Assembly: GCA_963727635.1 (NCBI GenBank)
Contig: CAVSHP010000027.1
Span: 1 to 64,000, forward strand
Reading direction: 5' to 3'
Source: SZUA-36 sp963727635
GTDB taxonomy: Bacteria > Pseudomonadota > Gammaproteobacteria > Xanthomonadales > SZUA-36
Length of the DNA stretch: 64,000 nt
This document shows, in pieces, positions 38,787 through 48,932 of the stretch; the stretch's first letter is position 1, and the number at the start of each line of letters is the position of its first letter. A program made the translations under genes and the position numbers. Below the pieces are notes generated by a model. That model was not told the origin of the DNA and made no database searches. It saw nothing but the letters and a program-made list of their open reading frames with translations.

Positions 38787-39569
38787 TTATAATTGTTTAC
38801 TTTCAATAAAAACCCGTACCCGCTGCAGATCCTCTGACGTATCGACGCCCGCGGGTATGAACTCACAGGCACACACCATCGCAATACGCCCACCCTGCTC
38901 CATGATACGCAATTGCTCGAGACGCTCGCTTTTCTCCAGCGGGGTTGGCGCGCACGCTGTATAGCGGCGTAGCGCGGCCAGCCGGTAGGCATACAGTCCG
39001 AGATGTCTTTTCCACACTACCCCGGCTTTCAGCGCTTCAGCAATTGATGCGAAGGAACGGGTGAACGGGATCGGCGCGCGACTGAAGTACAGGGCCCGGT
39101 TCTGCACGTCGGTGACCACTTTTACCGCATTGGGATTCTGCACCTCGGCTGCTTCCGTGATCGGCCAGAAAAGACTGGCAACTTCACAGTCCGCTGACTG
39201 CTCCAACAGCGTAGCGACCTGGTCAAGACAGGCCGGCGGCATGAGCGGCTCATCACCCTGCAGGTTGACCACCAGTTGCTCATCCGGCCAGCCAAGTTTC
39301 GCCGCACATTCGGCAATCCTGTCACTGCCACTCTGGTGTTCCGCTGTTGTCATCACAACCTCGGCACCAAATGCTTCAGCGACGCTTGCGATACGCTCAT
39401 CATCGGTTGCAATGGTCACGGATGCTGCTTTTGATTCACAGGCCCGCTGCCAGACGTATTGCAACAGGGGCCGCCCTGCCAGATCCAGTAATACCTTGCC
39501 CGGCAGGCGCTCAGAGGCAAACCGCGCCGGAATGACGATATGGTATGCCCCCTTGTTGGCCGTGCTCAT
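38787..39569 (-). CDS. kdsB: 3-deoxy-manno-octulosonate cytidylyltransferase
   Basis: 260 residues. Activates KDO as CMP-KDO for the LPS inner core. IPARFASERLPGKVLLDLAG at the N-terminus binds CTP; VVNLQGDEPLMPP holds the metal-binding Asp. C-terminal LGLYAYRLAALRRY and SERLEQLRIMEQG are typical. Start overlaps lpxK by four bases. Confidence 0.97.
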   Translation of the reverse strand: MSTANKGAYHIVIPARFASERLPGKVLLDLAGRPLLQYVWQRACESKAASVTIATDDERIASVAEAFGAEVVMTTAEHQSGSDRIAECAAKLGWPDEQLVVNLQGDEPLMPPACLDQVATLLEQSADCEVASLFWPITEAAEVQNPNAVKVVTDVQNRALYFSRAPIPFTRSFASIAEALKAGVVWKRHLGLYAYRLAALRRYTACAPTPLEKSERLEQLRIMEQGGRIAMVCACEFIPAGVDTSEDLQRVRVFIESKQL

Positions 39570-40588
39570 TTTCGCAACTCCATCAATTTCGCAAGCTGAT
39601 CTTTAAAGGCGGCTTCAAACGCATCCGGCAATCGTGCATCAACCGGCAAATACCACGCATTCTCAAGGCCCAGTGAACGGCATTTGACCGCATCTTTTTC
39701 GGTCATGATAATCGCATGTCCGGCCGGTATCGATTCAAAATCTTTGCGATTAAATAGATGATGGTCCGGAAACACCTGTGAACTTGACGCAATGCCAAGG
39801 GTTTCCAGCGTATTGAAGAATCGCCTGGGATTACCGATAGCGGCTATTGCATGAATATTAATTCCGCTATATTTATGCCGGAATTTTTCTGCTGAAACAG
39901 TTGTCCTGTCATCGAGTGAGCGGATATTGCCAGGCTCCAGGCGCATCACAAACACGTTCAGGTTTGCAGGTTTTCCATTCCATACACCGTTAGTGACAAC
40001 GAAATCGACTTGCCCGAGTCGTATGGCGGGCTCACGTAATGGCCCGGCAGGCAGCAGGTGGCCGTTACCGAGTCCACGCTCGCCATCAACTACACACAAC
40101 TCAATATCAGGTGATATGTCAGCATGCTGGAGTCCGTCATCCGATATGACCAGGTCAAGTTCCATGTCCTCCAGTTTTCGGATGGCAACAGCGCGGCGTC
40201 GTGCAACCATGACCGGCAAGCCGGTGCGTATCGCCAACAGCACCGGTTCATCGCCGCAGGTGCGGGTGTCGCTATCGGCATGTACCAGGCGGGTATCGTT
40301 ACCCTGCCTGCCATAGCCGGTGGAGGCGATTCCAGCCTTGATGTTCATTTCAGCCGCGAGTTGGCACAAACGCATCACCAACGGGGTTTTTCCGCTGCCG
40401 CCCGCGGTGATATTTCCCACCACGATGAGCGGTAATTTTGAATGTACCGGTGCTGCACTGCTTGCGACTTTATGTCGGACATATTGAAATGCGGCGCGAT
40501 AGACCGGTTCGAGCATGCGCAGATACCAGGGTGGACGGTGCGTGCCATACCAGTGCCGCAGCAGCCAGTTTTCGGTGACAGCACGCAT
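39566..40588 (-). CDS. lpxK: Tetraacyldisaccharide 4'-kinase
   Basis: 340 residues. Phosphorylates the 4' position of the lipid A precursor at the inner membrane. N-terminal membrane-associated stretch (LRMLEPVYRAAFQYVRH), P-loop VVGNITAGGSGKTPLV, then VISDDGLQHADIS and GERGLGNGHLLPAGPLREP. The ATG lies two bases from the palindromic mini-element copy 2, which fills the whole gap from msbA. Confidence 0.96.
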   Translation of the reverse strand: MRAVTENWLLRHWYGTHRPPWYLRMLEPVYRAAFQYVRHKVASSAAPVHSKLPLIVVGNITAGGSGKTPLVMRLCQLAAEMNIKAGIASTGYGRQGNDTRLVHADSDTRTCGDEPVLLAIRTGLPVMVARRRAVAIRKLEDMELDLVISDDGLQHADISPDIELCVVDGERGLGNGHLLPAGPLREPAIRLGQVDFVVTNGVWNGKPANLNVFVMRLEPGNIRSLDDRTTVSAEKFRHKYSGINIHAIAAIGNPRRFFNTLETLGIASSSQVFPDHHLFNRKDFESIPAGHAIIMTEKDAVKCRSLGLENAWYLPVDARLPDAFEAAFKDQLAKLMELRK

Positions 40589-40590
40589 CA

Positions 40591-40659
40591 GGGCCTGTTA
40601 ATACTATGCGGATACAAAAAAATAACCGATGACGATGGGCGCATAATATTAACCGGCCC
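40591..40659. repeat. Palindromic mini-element, copy 2
   Basis: Arms GGGCCTGTTAATACTATGCG and CGCATAATATTAACCGGCCC pair at 18 of 20 positions around a 29-base centre. Homologous to 22969-23018. On the minus strand the first G of the element completes the TAG stop of msbA, and the far end stops two bases before the lpxK ATG. Confidence 0.9.
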
Positions 40660-42426
40660 TAGTCTGAAATTTTGTCCTGGTTTTCGAACTGGGTATGATA
40701 CAGACGGGCATAGGCTTCGCCTTTTGCCAGTAACTCGGCATGTGTACCCTGTTCAATCACCTGCCCCGCCCCCAGCACGATGACCTGGTCGGCGTTCTCA
40801 ATGGTGGAGAGACGGTGTGCGATAACCAATGTCGTACGGCCTTTCATGACCTCTTTGAGTGCATCCTGGATGGCCCTTTCAGATTCGGAATCGAGCGCCG
40901 AGGTGGCTTCGTCCAGTATCAGGATTGGCGCATCTTTCAACAGGGCCCTGGCAATGGCCAGACGCTGTCTCTGACCACCGGAGAGCAAGGTGCCGTTTTC
41001 ACCCAGCACCGTGTCCAGGCCATCCGGCAATTGCTCAATGAACTCCATGGCATGGGCCGCCGTGGCGGCACGGGTAACCGCGTCACGGTCGATCCCTCAA
41101 GCGCACCATAGGCGATATTGCCTGCAATGGTATCGTTGAACAGCACGACGTCCTGGCTGACCAGCGCGATCTGCCTGCGCAGGTTGGCGAGCTGGTAATC
41201 CGCGAGTTCATGCCCATCCAGCAAAATATGACCCTCGCTGTAGTTATAAAAACGCGGCAACAGACCGGCCAGCGTGGTTTTGCCGCTGCCACTTTGCCCG
41301 ACCACCGCGGTAACACTACCTGCCGGAAATCGGACACTGACATTGTCAAGCACGGGCTGATGACTGCGGTCATACTGGAAACTGACGTTCCTGAATTCAA
41401 TTTCGCCCCTGACCCGTTCGGTGAAGGTGCCGTTGTCCTGTTCCTTCTCAGCATCAAGCACCACGAAAATACTTTCTGCTGCCGCGATGCCCTTTTGCAT
41501 TTGCGACTGCACACTGGTCAGTCGCTTCAGTGGCGGAATGGTCGCGATCATGGCAAAGAAATATGGCGGTGAACGTGCCTGCCGTGATCTGGCTCAGCAT
41601 GGACGGGCGGGTCGCGATGAGCATCAGTACCACCAACGCGATACCGGCGAAAAATTGCACCATCGATGAGCTGAACATATGGGTTGCAACCATGCGCATA
41701 TGCAGACGGCGGGTGCGTTCGTTGACACGCTCAAAGCGCTTTTTTTCGGTTTCCTGGCCCAGGAAAACCTTGACCACCCTTTGTCCGATCACGGCTTCTT
41801 CCGTCACGTGTGCGACATCCCCCATGGAATTCTGGATGTTGCGTGAAATTTTGCGGAACTTGCGGCTGATCACGGTTACCACCATGGCGATCACCGGTAC
41901 CAGGATCAACAAGCACCATGGTCAGCCGGGCGTTTGTATTGAGCATCAGACCCACCAAGTAAACCAGCAGCATGATGTCGCGGAAGGCCGAAATAATCGC
42001 CTTGGTTGCGGCATTTGCGACCTGCTCACTATTGTAGGCGAGTTTCGAAATCAACTGGCCGGGCGAGTTGTGGTCATAGAATGTTGCCGACAACTGCAGA
42101 TAACTGGCAAACAGTTCTTTGCGCAAATCGGCCACGACCCGCCTGCCCGTCCACTCCATACCGTAATTTCCGGCAAAAAATCCGGAGATGCGCAGCAGCA
42201 CGACACCCATGACGCCGGCTGCGAGCCACAGGCCGTAAGCCGCATCCTTCTCGACAAATACCCGGTCGATTAATGGTTTGACAAATCCGATGAACATCGC
42301 CTGCATACCGGCATCAAGACTGACGCCAACGATGCCGAGGGCAAACATCGGCCAATATTGCCGCGTGTATCCCCACAGGCGCTTGTATACCACGGCCGTC
42401 GTCATACTGGCTGAGATTTGGGACAT
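40659..42426 (-). CDS. msbA: Lipid A export ABC transporter MsbA, reading frame broken by three single-base indels
   Basis: Flips lipid A-core across the inner membrane. A single protein of about 585 residues is clear when three frame changes are bridged: near 41911 (an extra T in GTGCTTGTTGATCC), near 41567 (a missing T in a T run at AIFFAMIATIP) and near 41090 (a missing base at GALEGSTRDAV). Six N-terminal helices are followed by the nucleotide-binding domain: Walker A VGQSGSGKTTLAGLL, signature LLSGGQRQRLAIARAL, Walker B ILILDEATSALD. The ATG at 42426 overlaps the exbD stop (TAATG). Since msbA is normally essential and sits in its usual lpxK context, sequence error is the likelier cause of the breaks. 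Confidence 0.88.
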
Positions 42427-42854
42427 TATTGTTCTTCGGTCATCTGTTCGGTTGCGATCGACAGGCGTTTGAATCCAAGTTGAGCCGTTACATCCATCGC
42501 TGTTACGACAAAATGATGCGGGGTCTGGGCGTCAGCACGCAGGATTACCGGGATATTGCGGTCGTCACCCGCAGCTTCGATAAACGCCGCTTCCAGGGTG
42601 GATCGTTTGCCATCCACCAGTTGCCTGTCATTGAGATAAAACTGTCCCTTGGCGTCAATCACCAATTCGAAGCTGTTGGGCTGGTCTTCCGGTGAGCTGA
42701 CATTTTTCGCCTCGGGAAGATCGACCTTCAGGACTGCCTGGTGCTCAAAAGTCGTGCTCACCATGAAAAAGATCAATAACAGAAAAACCACGTCAATCAG
42801 GCTGGTAAGACTGATCTCCGGATCTTCAGTATTACTGGATCCGCGTAACTGCAT
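42426..42854 (-). CDS. exbD: ExbD/TolR family biopolymer transport protein
   Basis: 142 residues. One N-terminal helix (LIDVVFLLLIFFMVSTTF) with the functional Asp (SLIDV) that forms the proton path, then a periplasmic ExbD/TolR domain. Works with the ExbB/TolQ-like protein coded just upstream to use the proton gradient at the inner membrane. No TonB or TolA gene is in the window. In related bacteria this pair precedes msbA/lpxK, as here. Confidence 0.9.
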   Translation of the reverse strand: MQLRGSSNTEDPEISLTSLIDVVFLLLIFFMVSTTFEHQAVLKVDLPEAKNVSSPEDQPNSFELVIDAKGQFYLNDRQLVDGKRSTLEAAFIEAAGDDRNIPVILRADAQTPHHFVVTAMDVTAQLGFKRLSIATEQMTEEQ

Positions 42855-42857
42855 GGG

Positions 42858-43496
42858 CTACTCCTCAAAAGGCGCGTAGCTGCCCGGTGAGACATTGCCG
42901 CGTTCTATACAGTCAATCAGGCGGATCGCCCTTTCCTCCATCGAAATGACGTATTCAGCGACCATGCCACGAAAAAACCGGTAGAAGAAATAGCTGGGAA
43001 TTGCAACGGTCAAACCGGCTGCCGTGGTGATCAGGGCCTGGGAAATACCCCCCGCCAACACGTTGGCATCACCGACGCCACTGATCATGATTGCGGAAAA
43101 CACCTTGATCATACCGACCACGGTGCCGAGCAAGCCGAGCAAAGGGGATATGCCGGCAATGGTGCCTAGCGTGTTCAGAAACCGCTCCAGGTCGTGTACG
43201 ACATGACGGCCGGTATCTTCAACCGCTTCCTTGATCACGTCCCTCGAACGTTTCCGGTTGACCAATGCAGCGGCATAAATACGCCCCAGGGGAGATTCCC
43301 TTCTCAGTTGTTCAATGTGCCTTCCGTCCAATTCATGCCGGGCGGCCCAGTCTTCAACGGTGCCACTCAGGCCCTCCGGCAGTACCTTGCTTTTGCGCAG
43401 GGTCCAGAATCGTTCGATAATGATGGCGACCGCCAGGGTCGAGCAGAGCAGGATCGGCACCATCAGCCAGCCACCGGCGAGAATAATTTCAAGCAC
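42858..43496 (-). CDS. exbB: MotA/TolQ/ExbB family proton channel protein
   Basis: 212 residues, three helices: about 5-25 (GGWLMVPILLCSTLAVAIII), 100-130 (TIAGISPLLGLLGTVVGMI) and 150-175 (QALITTAAGLTVAIPSYFFY). The last two helices carry the conserved Pro/Gly/Thr pattern of proton-channel subunits. Three bases separate it from exbD. Confidence 0.9.
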   Translation of the reverse strand: MLEIILAGGWLMVPILLCSTLAVAIIIERFWTLRKSKVLPEGLSGTVEDWAARHELDGRHIEQLRRESPLGRIYAAALVNRKRSRDVIKEAVEDTGRHVVHDLERFLNTLGTIAGISPLLGLLGTVVGMIKVFSAIMISGVGDANVLAGGISQALITTAAGLTVAIPSYFFYRFFRGMVAEYVISMEERAIRLIDCIERGNVSPGSYAPFEE

Positions 43497-43587
43497 GCGG
43501 TTTCACTCCTTTGACAATTGCTGAGCGGAATAATACCTGAAGCCCGGTTTTATATCCCCCTCGGATTTTTGCAAGCCACGCGGAATT

Positions 43588-45933
43588 TCAGGGGCAATCC
43601 TCTTCAGCAGGCCAGCGCCATATCGCGTTCCGATTTACCCGGGCGGAGAGAACCCTGATAGCGCCGGAGCCATTGGTAATTATCCGGATACCGCCACACT
43701 TCGCAGAGTTCAGGGTCGGGATACGGGCATTCGCATAGCGTTCGAGAACATCCGCTCGCGGAAAGCCAAAACGGTTGCCCTGCGCTGCGGAGATAATCGA
43801 CCACGCGGGTTTGACGGCGTCGATAAGTGCCTGTGATGAAGATGTCGAACTGCCATGGTGCGGGGCCGTCATAATCGCATGAGGTTCGAGCCCCTGCTGC
43901 ACCAGGCGCTGTTCCACGACATGGCTGATATCACCTGTCAGCAACAGGCTGATTCCCGGACCAATGACACTGACAACACAGGAACTGTCATTTCCCATGT
44001 AGGGCAAAGCGGCTGACGGGTGCAGGACCCTGAACCGCAGGCTGTCCCAGGACCAATGCCGTGGCGTGTTGCAGGGTTCGATATTTGGACGAATTTTGGG
44101 CAGGTTGGCAAGGTACTCCGCACGCGGAAATTCAGACATCAGACTTTCCAGCCCACCGGCATGGTCGAGGTCGGCATGACTGGCAATCACCATGTTGGGC
44201 TTCCTGCCGGTCGCCTCGATCATGGGTTGAATGGTTCCGTCAACCATGTCCAGCCCGGCTTCCCCCGCCAGGCCGTTTCCCGGTCCGGTATCGTAGACCA
44301 GCAAGTGTCCCGGTGTGGTCACTAATACCGAAAGACCCTGCCCCACATCGAGGAAATCGATCTGGGTTTCCGTTTCGCCCCGGCTGACACCTGCTGGAAA
44401 AAGCAGGGGCAGCATCAGCAGCAGGCCAGCAGTGCGACCGGGCGTTCCGCGTGGCAACATGAATATGGCGGCGCCCAGCATGGCCAACACAACAGCGAGC
44501 ATGCCGGGTGTCGATGTCGAACTGAAAGCGGCTGGCTGAAGGTCGGCTATCCGCTCCAGCACCAGCATCAGCCAATTTGCTGCATAAGCGGCAAAACCGA
44601 GTAGCCATTGCGCCAACGGCCCGGGTAGCCAAAGCAGAACCAGTGCGGCCAGTATCAACGGCACGATCAACATGCTGACCAGCGGAATTGCCACCAGGTT
44701 CGCCAACAGTCCGGGCAGACTGACCTGCTGAAACCAGAACATGCCAAGCGGCGCCATTACCAGGGATATACCCAATTGCGCAAAAAGCATTCGTCGCCAA
44801 ACCGGTAGATGCCCGAAACGCGGGGAAAACAGCATCACGAGGACACCCACAGCGACAAATGAAAACCAGAAACCGGCACGTAAAGGTGCGAAGGGATCGG
44901 CAACCAGTACCAGTGACATTGCGATCAGCCAGGCCTGCAGGGGATGGATATTCCGCCTGCTCAAAATTGCGATGCTGCCAACCGTCAGCATGATCAACGC
45001 CCGTTGGGTGGAAACGCCGAAACCGGCCAGGGCCGAATATGCGATCGCCGCCAGCCATGCTATGAGCCAGGGCATGGCAACGGCAAGTCGCTGTTGCAAT
45101 CCTTTGCACAGCATCAACAAGCCCAGTCTGCCCAGGTAAAAACCCATAATCGCCGCCAGACCTATATGTAAGCCGGAGATTGCCAGCAGATGCCCGGTAC
45201 CCGTGGCGGACAAAATCGCCCGGTCTTGCGGCAGCAAGCCGCGCCGGTCGGCAACCGCGAGTGCTGCCAACACCCGAAAGGCCGGTTTTTCGCCGGCAAT
45301 TTCAGCAAGTTTGTCCAGTATCCGTTCCCGCCAATGTTGCAGGTCGAACCAGGAGGGACCGTAGAGAAGGACATTGTCACCGTCATCGACATGGGCCAGC
45401 GCGTCTATACCCTCGGTAAAATACCAGCGCTCCGCGTCCACACCATGGAAGTTGACGCGGCCGCGTGGCGCACGCAGCACCAACTGTAACTGCCAGTGCT
45501 CACCGGCGTGGATACGTGGGGGATTCGCTCCTGGAGCTTCTGCCACGTGTCTTTTTTTGTACCAGTAAACCTGAATTTTTTTCGGCGCGCCCGCCGCGGC
45601 CCCATCCGGCAGAAACAGGAAGCGCAAGCCATCCCCGTTGACTTCGGGCAGACTGCCGATGACACCACTTAGCTGACGGGTGATTTTATTTTCAGCGAGT
45701 GGCAGACGTTCGGAAATGCGCTGATTGACCACCAGCGTGACACTCAGAAAGCAGAGCGGGAACAGCCAGCAGATGCGCAGGGCGGGACCAAGTGCCAGCC
45801 CGCACACTACGCTTAGCAGCAAACCAGCGAGCGCGACCCAGGAAGGCAGCGTAGCTGCAAACAGGTACGGTGATACCGCTCCCAGAATGAGCAGGGCCCA
45901 GAATTTCAATGATCCCCCCTTTTGCCGTTTCAA
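43588..45933 (-). CDS. comEC: DNA internalization competence protein ComEC/Rec2
   Basis: 781 residues. Inner-membrane channel for single-stranded DNA uptake. Domain order: N-terminal helices with an OB-like DUF4131 region (about 1-200), the ComEC core with GTGHLLAISGLHIGLAAIMG (about 240-500), and a metallo-beta-lactamase domain (about 525-760) with SHADLDHAGGLESL (HxDxDH) and TAPHHGSSTSSSQALID. The metal ligands look complete, so nuclease function is plausible. No other competence gene is in the window. Confidence 0.95.
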   Translation of the reverse strand: MKRQKGGSLKFWALLILGAVSPYLFAATLPSWVALAGLLLSVVCGLALGPALRICWLFPLCFLSVTLVVNQRISERLPLAENKITRQLSGVIGSLPEVNGDGLRFLFLPDGAAAGAPKKIQVYWYKKRHVAEAPGANPPRIHAGEHWQLQLVLRAPRGRVNFHGVDAERWYFTEGIDALAHVDDGDNVLLYGPSWFDLQHWRERILDKLAEIAGEKPAFRVLAALAVADRRGLLPQDRAILSATGTGHLLAISGLHIGLAAIMGFYLGRLGLLMLCKGLQQRLAVAMPWLIAWLAAIAYSALAGFGVSTQRALIMLTVGSIAILSRRNIHPLQAWLIAMSLVLVADPFAPLRAGFWFSFVAVGVLVMLFSPRFGHLPVWRRMLFAQLGISLVMAPLGMFWFQQVSLPGLLANLVAIPLVSMLIVPLILAALVLLWLPGPLAQWLLGFAAYAANWLMLVLERIADLQPAAFSSTSTPGMLAVVLAMLGAAIFMLPRGTPGRTAGLLLMLPLLFPAGVSRGETETQIDFLDVGQGLSVLVTTPGHLLVYDTGPGNGLAGEAGLDMVDGTIQPMIEATGRKPNMVIASHADLDHAGGLESLMSEFPRAEYLANLPKIRPNIEPCNTPRHWSWDSLRFRVLHPSAALPYMGNDSSCVVSVIGPGISLLLTGDISHVVEQRLVQQGLEPHAIMTAPHHGSSTSSSQALIDAVKPAWSIISAAQGNRFGFPRADVLERYANARIPTLNSAKCGGIRIITNGSGAIRVLSARVNRNAIWRWPAEEDCP

Positions 45934-45966
45934 CGTGATAGTTGAAGTGGCGCCTGCATCGGTTTT

Positions 45967-46656
45967 CTATATAGGTTTCAGGCTCCCCATGTGTAACTCG
46001 AAGCGCTGATTCATACGCGCCGCCAGGCGCATATCGTGTGTAACGAGTATCAAGCTGGTGTTCAGTTCGGTGTTGAGTTCAAGCAACTGTTCAAACACGT
46101 GGTTGGCGGTGCGTTCATCCAGGTTGCCGGTGGGCTCGTCACCCAACACGCAACCCGGGTTGCCGACCAGCGCCCGGGCCACCGCTGCGCGTTGTCTTTC
46201 GCCGCCCGACAATTCGCCCGGTTTGTGATCCAGACGTTGGCCGAGTCCCACCTTTTCAAGCAGGTCGGTGGCACGCTTTGCGGCCACGGCTATCGGCTCC
46301 CCGCGAATTAAAAGTGGCATGGCAACGTTTTCGAGTGCAGTGAACTCCGGCAGCAAGTGATGAAACTGGTAGATAAACCCCATGCGTGAATTACGTAAAT
46401 CACTGCGTTCGCTGTCACTCATCTGCCACAGGGACTGTTGGTCCACCAGTACCTCCCCTTCATCCGGCCGATCCAGCCCGCCCAGAATATGCAACAGGGT
46501 GCTTTTGCCAGCGCCCGACGCTCCAACGATGGCCATCGAAGTGCCTCCCGGAACCTGCAGACTGATATCCGACAATACCTGCACCCGCTTTGAGCCCTGC
46601 CTGAAACCCCGACTGATACCCGTGGCCTGGATGACGATGTTGACCTGCTCACTCAT
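45967..46656 (-). CDS. lolD: Lipoprotein-releasing ABC transporter ATP-binding protein LolD
   Basis: 229 residues. Powers release of outer-membrane lipoproteins to LolA. Walker A GASGAGKSTLLHIL, signature ELSGGERQRAAVARALV, Walker B CVLGDEPTGNLD and the LolD-type FIYQFHHLLPEFTALENVAM. Overlaps lolC by 8 bases. Confidence 0.96.
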   Translation of the reverse strand: MSEQVNIVIQATGISRGFRQGSKRVQVLSDISLQVPGGTSMAIVGASGAGKSTLLHILGGLDRPDEGEVLVDQQSLWQMSDSERSDLRNSRMGFIYQFHHLLPEFTALENVAMPLLIRGEPIAVAAKRATDLLEKVGLGQRLDHKPGELSGGERQRAAVARALVGNPGCVLGDEPTGNLDERTANHVFEQLLELNTELNTSLILVTHDMRLAARMNQRFELHMGSLKPI

Positions 46657-47896
46657 AACGCAATGCCTCTGCCGGATCGGTTCTGGAAGCGCGCCAGGCG
46701 GGATACAAGGTTGAAAGCAGGGACATGCAAAGCGACATTACCGCGAAAGAAATCACATCGGATTGTCGCAGGTCAGAAGGCAATTCGGTGATGTAGTAAA
46801 TATCGGCCGGAAACAGGGAAAAGCCGAAAATTTGTTCGAGAAATGGCACCACGGTCGCAATATTCCTGGCCAGCAGGATGCCCCCAATCACACCGAATGC
46901 AGTACCGATAACACCAATCAGACTGCCCTGCACGACGAAAATCCGCATGATCGTACCCGCGTGGGCCCCCATGGTCTTGAGAATCGCGATATCGGCCTGC
47001 TTGTCCGTTACGACCATGACCAGCATGGAAATGATATTGAATGCCGCCACCGCGATGATCAATGACAGGATGACCCACATCACGGTCTTTTCAGTCCTCA
47101 CCGCCTGGAACAGATTGCCCCGTTCCTGGCTCCAGTCCCTGACGCGGTAGGCGCCTTCCAACTGGTCGGAAATATCCCGTGCCACCAACCAGGCCGTATC
47201 GAGGTCCTTCAGTTTAAGACGTATTCCGCCAATGGAATCCTCGGGCATACGTAACAGCTTGGCGGCATCTTCGATGTGCACCATGGCAAGACTGCCGTCG
47301 TTGTCATGCTCGCCAAACTCGAACATGCCGACCACGGTAAAGCGTCGCATCAATGGGCTGGCGCCGAATGGACTCGCCTTGAGTCGCGGCGCGATGACGG
47401 TCACCTTGTCCCCCGGTCCGACCCGCAGATGAACGGCGAGGCCGATACCCAGCACGATGCCGTACTCACCGGGACGCAAGTCGCTCAATTCACCTGCGAC
47501 CATGTGGCTGGCGACATCTGAAACCGCGGCCTCGTAATCCGGAACAATACCGCGTACCAGCGCCGCGCTTGAACCGTCAGCCTGCAACCATGCACCCACT
47601 TCAATATAAGGTGCCGCGGCAACGACATCGTCACGCTGTTCGACGTTCTTAATCACCTCGCGCCAGTTATCCAACGGTTTTTCAAGCGGCTGAATGGTGG
47701 CGTGGGAAATGGCACCCAGGATACGGGAACGCAATTCTTTTTCAAAACCATTCATCACCGAGATCACCGTTATCAATGTGGTCACGCCGAGCGCGATACC
47801 CAGCATCGAAGTCAGTGAAATAAATGAAATAAAATGGTTTTGTTTTTTGGCTCCCAGGTAGCGAAGACCGATAAAGGCAGATAGTGGTTTATACAT
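46649..47896 (-). CDS. lolC: Lipoprotein-releasing ABC transporter permease LolC/LolE
   Basis: 415 residues from the ATG at 47896 (MYKPLSAFIGLRYLGAKKQN), which matches the family start; an upstream in-frame start at 47944 adds 16 unrelated residues. One N-terminal helix (about 25-48), a large periplasmic domain (about 50-265), then three helices. The C-terminal LSTLYPAWRASRTDPAEALR is the LolC/E signature. Only one permease gene is present, so a LolCD system with a single permease type (LolF-like) is possible unless a second gene lies elsewhere. Confidence 0.93.
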   Translation of the reverse strand: MYKPLSAFIGLRYLGAKKQNHFISFISLTSMLGIALGVTTLITVISVMNGFEKELRSRILGAISHATIQPLEKPLDNWREVIKNVEQRDDVVAAAPYIEVGAWLQADGSSAALVRGIVPDYEAAVSDVASHMVAGELSDLRPGEYGIVLGIGLAVHLRVGPGDKVTVIAPRLKASPFGASPLMRRFTVVGMFEFGEHDNDGSLAMVHIEDAAKLLRMPEDSIGGIRLKLKDLDTAWLVARDISDQLEGAYRVRDWSQERGNLFQAVRTEKTVMWVILSLIIAVAAFNIISMLVMVVTDKQADIAILKTMGAHAGTIMRIFVVQGSLIGVIGTAFGVIGGILLARNIATVVPFLEQIFGFSLFPADIYYITELPSDLRQSDVISFAVMSLCMSLLSTLYPAWRASRTDPAEALRYE

Positions 47897-48002
47897 ACGC
47901 GAATTAGACCATAACACCAAACACTCAACCAGTTGAATTTGCACCCGGGTCTGTAGGTAAATTCAGATTCCGGCATTCATGCGTGTGTAAAAAGCCCCGC
48001 GG

Positions 48003-48932
48003 CTATCCCAGGTTTTCGAGTAATCCGCTTAATTCGTCCGGTAATGGTGAGCTGACGATTTGTTGCTCACCATCGCCCGTGTAAAACCGGATCTGGTGCG
48101 CATGCAGGAACATCCGCCTCAGGCCTTTCGACTTCCAGAATTTCTGACGTGCCGCCGGTGAATAGCGGTCATCGCCCGCCAGGGGCAGTCCGAGATGCGC
48201 GGCATGCACCCGGATCTGGTGGGTTCGGCCACTGTGCAACTCGGCTTCCGAAAAACTGTAACCGGCATAGTTATGCATCAACCGGAAGGTGGTATGCGCC
48301 GCTTTGCCCTCCGGGTCCACCCGCATGAACGCCTGTCCCGAACGTTCAAATTTGCCAATGGGTTCATTGACCTCTACGAGGTCCCGGTTGAGTTGACCGT
48401 CCAGCAGACACAGGTAGCGCTTTTCAAGCCGGTCATGATTGATTTGAGAATTGAGTTCCCGCAGCGTATCGCCATTAAGGGCCAGCAACAGGCACCCACT
48501 GGTCTCACGGTCGAGGCGATGAACGAGGTCAATATTCATATCCTGCCGCAACTTTCGCATCGCATCGATAACACCCCAGGACAGGCCGCTACCGCCATGG
48601 ACGGCCATACCAGCCGGTTTGTCGATGACCATGATCCCTTGGTCTTCATAACGAATGGAGCGTTCCAGCAAATGCAATACGGCCGGTGGGATATCTCCCG
48701 GATTGTTTGCACGCACGGAGGCGGGCGGGATGCGGACGATGTCACCCGTTTCCAGTCGCGTTGCAGGTTTTGCCCTGCTGCCATTCACACGCACCTGGCC
48801 TGTCCGGATAATGCGGTAAATGACTGATCGTGGCAGACCTTTCATACGTGCGCTGAGGAAATTATCCAGGCGCTGGCCATCGCGATCCCGGGTCACTTCG
48901 ACCTGACTGACTGCCGTACTTACCTTATTCAT
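48003..48932 (-). CDS. rluC: Ribosomal large subunit pseudouridine synthase, RluC type
   Basis: 309 residues from the ATG at 48932. S4 RNA-binding domain at the N-terminus (GQRLDNFLSARMKGLPRSVI), then the RluA-family catalytic motif LVHRLDRETSGCLLLA with the active Asp and GRTHQIRVHAAHLGLPLAGD. Modifies 23S rRNA uridines (955, 2504 and 2580 in E. coli). It is divergent from rne, the same arrangement as rluC/rne in E. coli. Confidence 0.95.
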   Translation of the reverse strand: MNKVSTAVSQVEVTRDRDGQRLDNFLSARMKGLPRSVIYRIIRTGQVRVNGSRAKPATRLETGDIVRIPPASVRANNPGDIPPAVLHLLERSIRYEDQGIMVIDKPAGMAVHGGSGLSWGVIDAMRKLRQDMNIDLVHRLDRETSGCLLLALNGDTLRELNSQINHDRLEKRYLCLLDGQLNRDLVEVNEPIGKFERSGQAFMRVDPEGKAAHTTFRLMHNYAGYSFSEAELHSGRTHQIRVHAAHLGLPLAGDDRYSPAARQKFWKSKGLRRMFLHAHQIRFYTGDGEQQIVSSPLPDELSGLLENLG

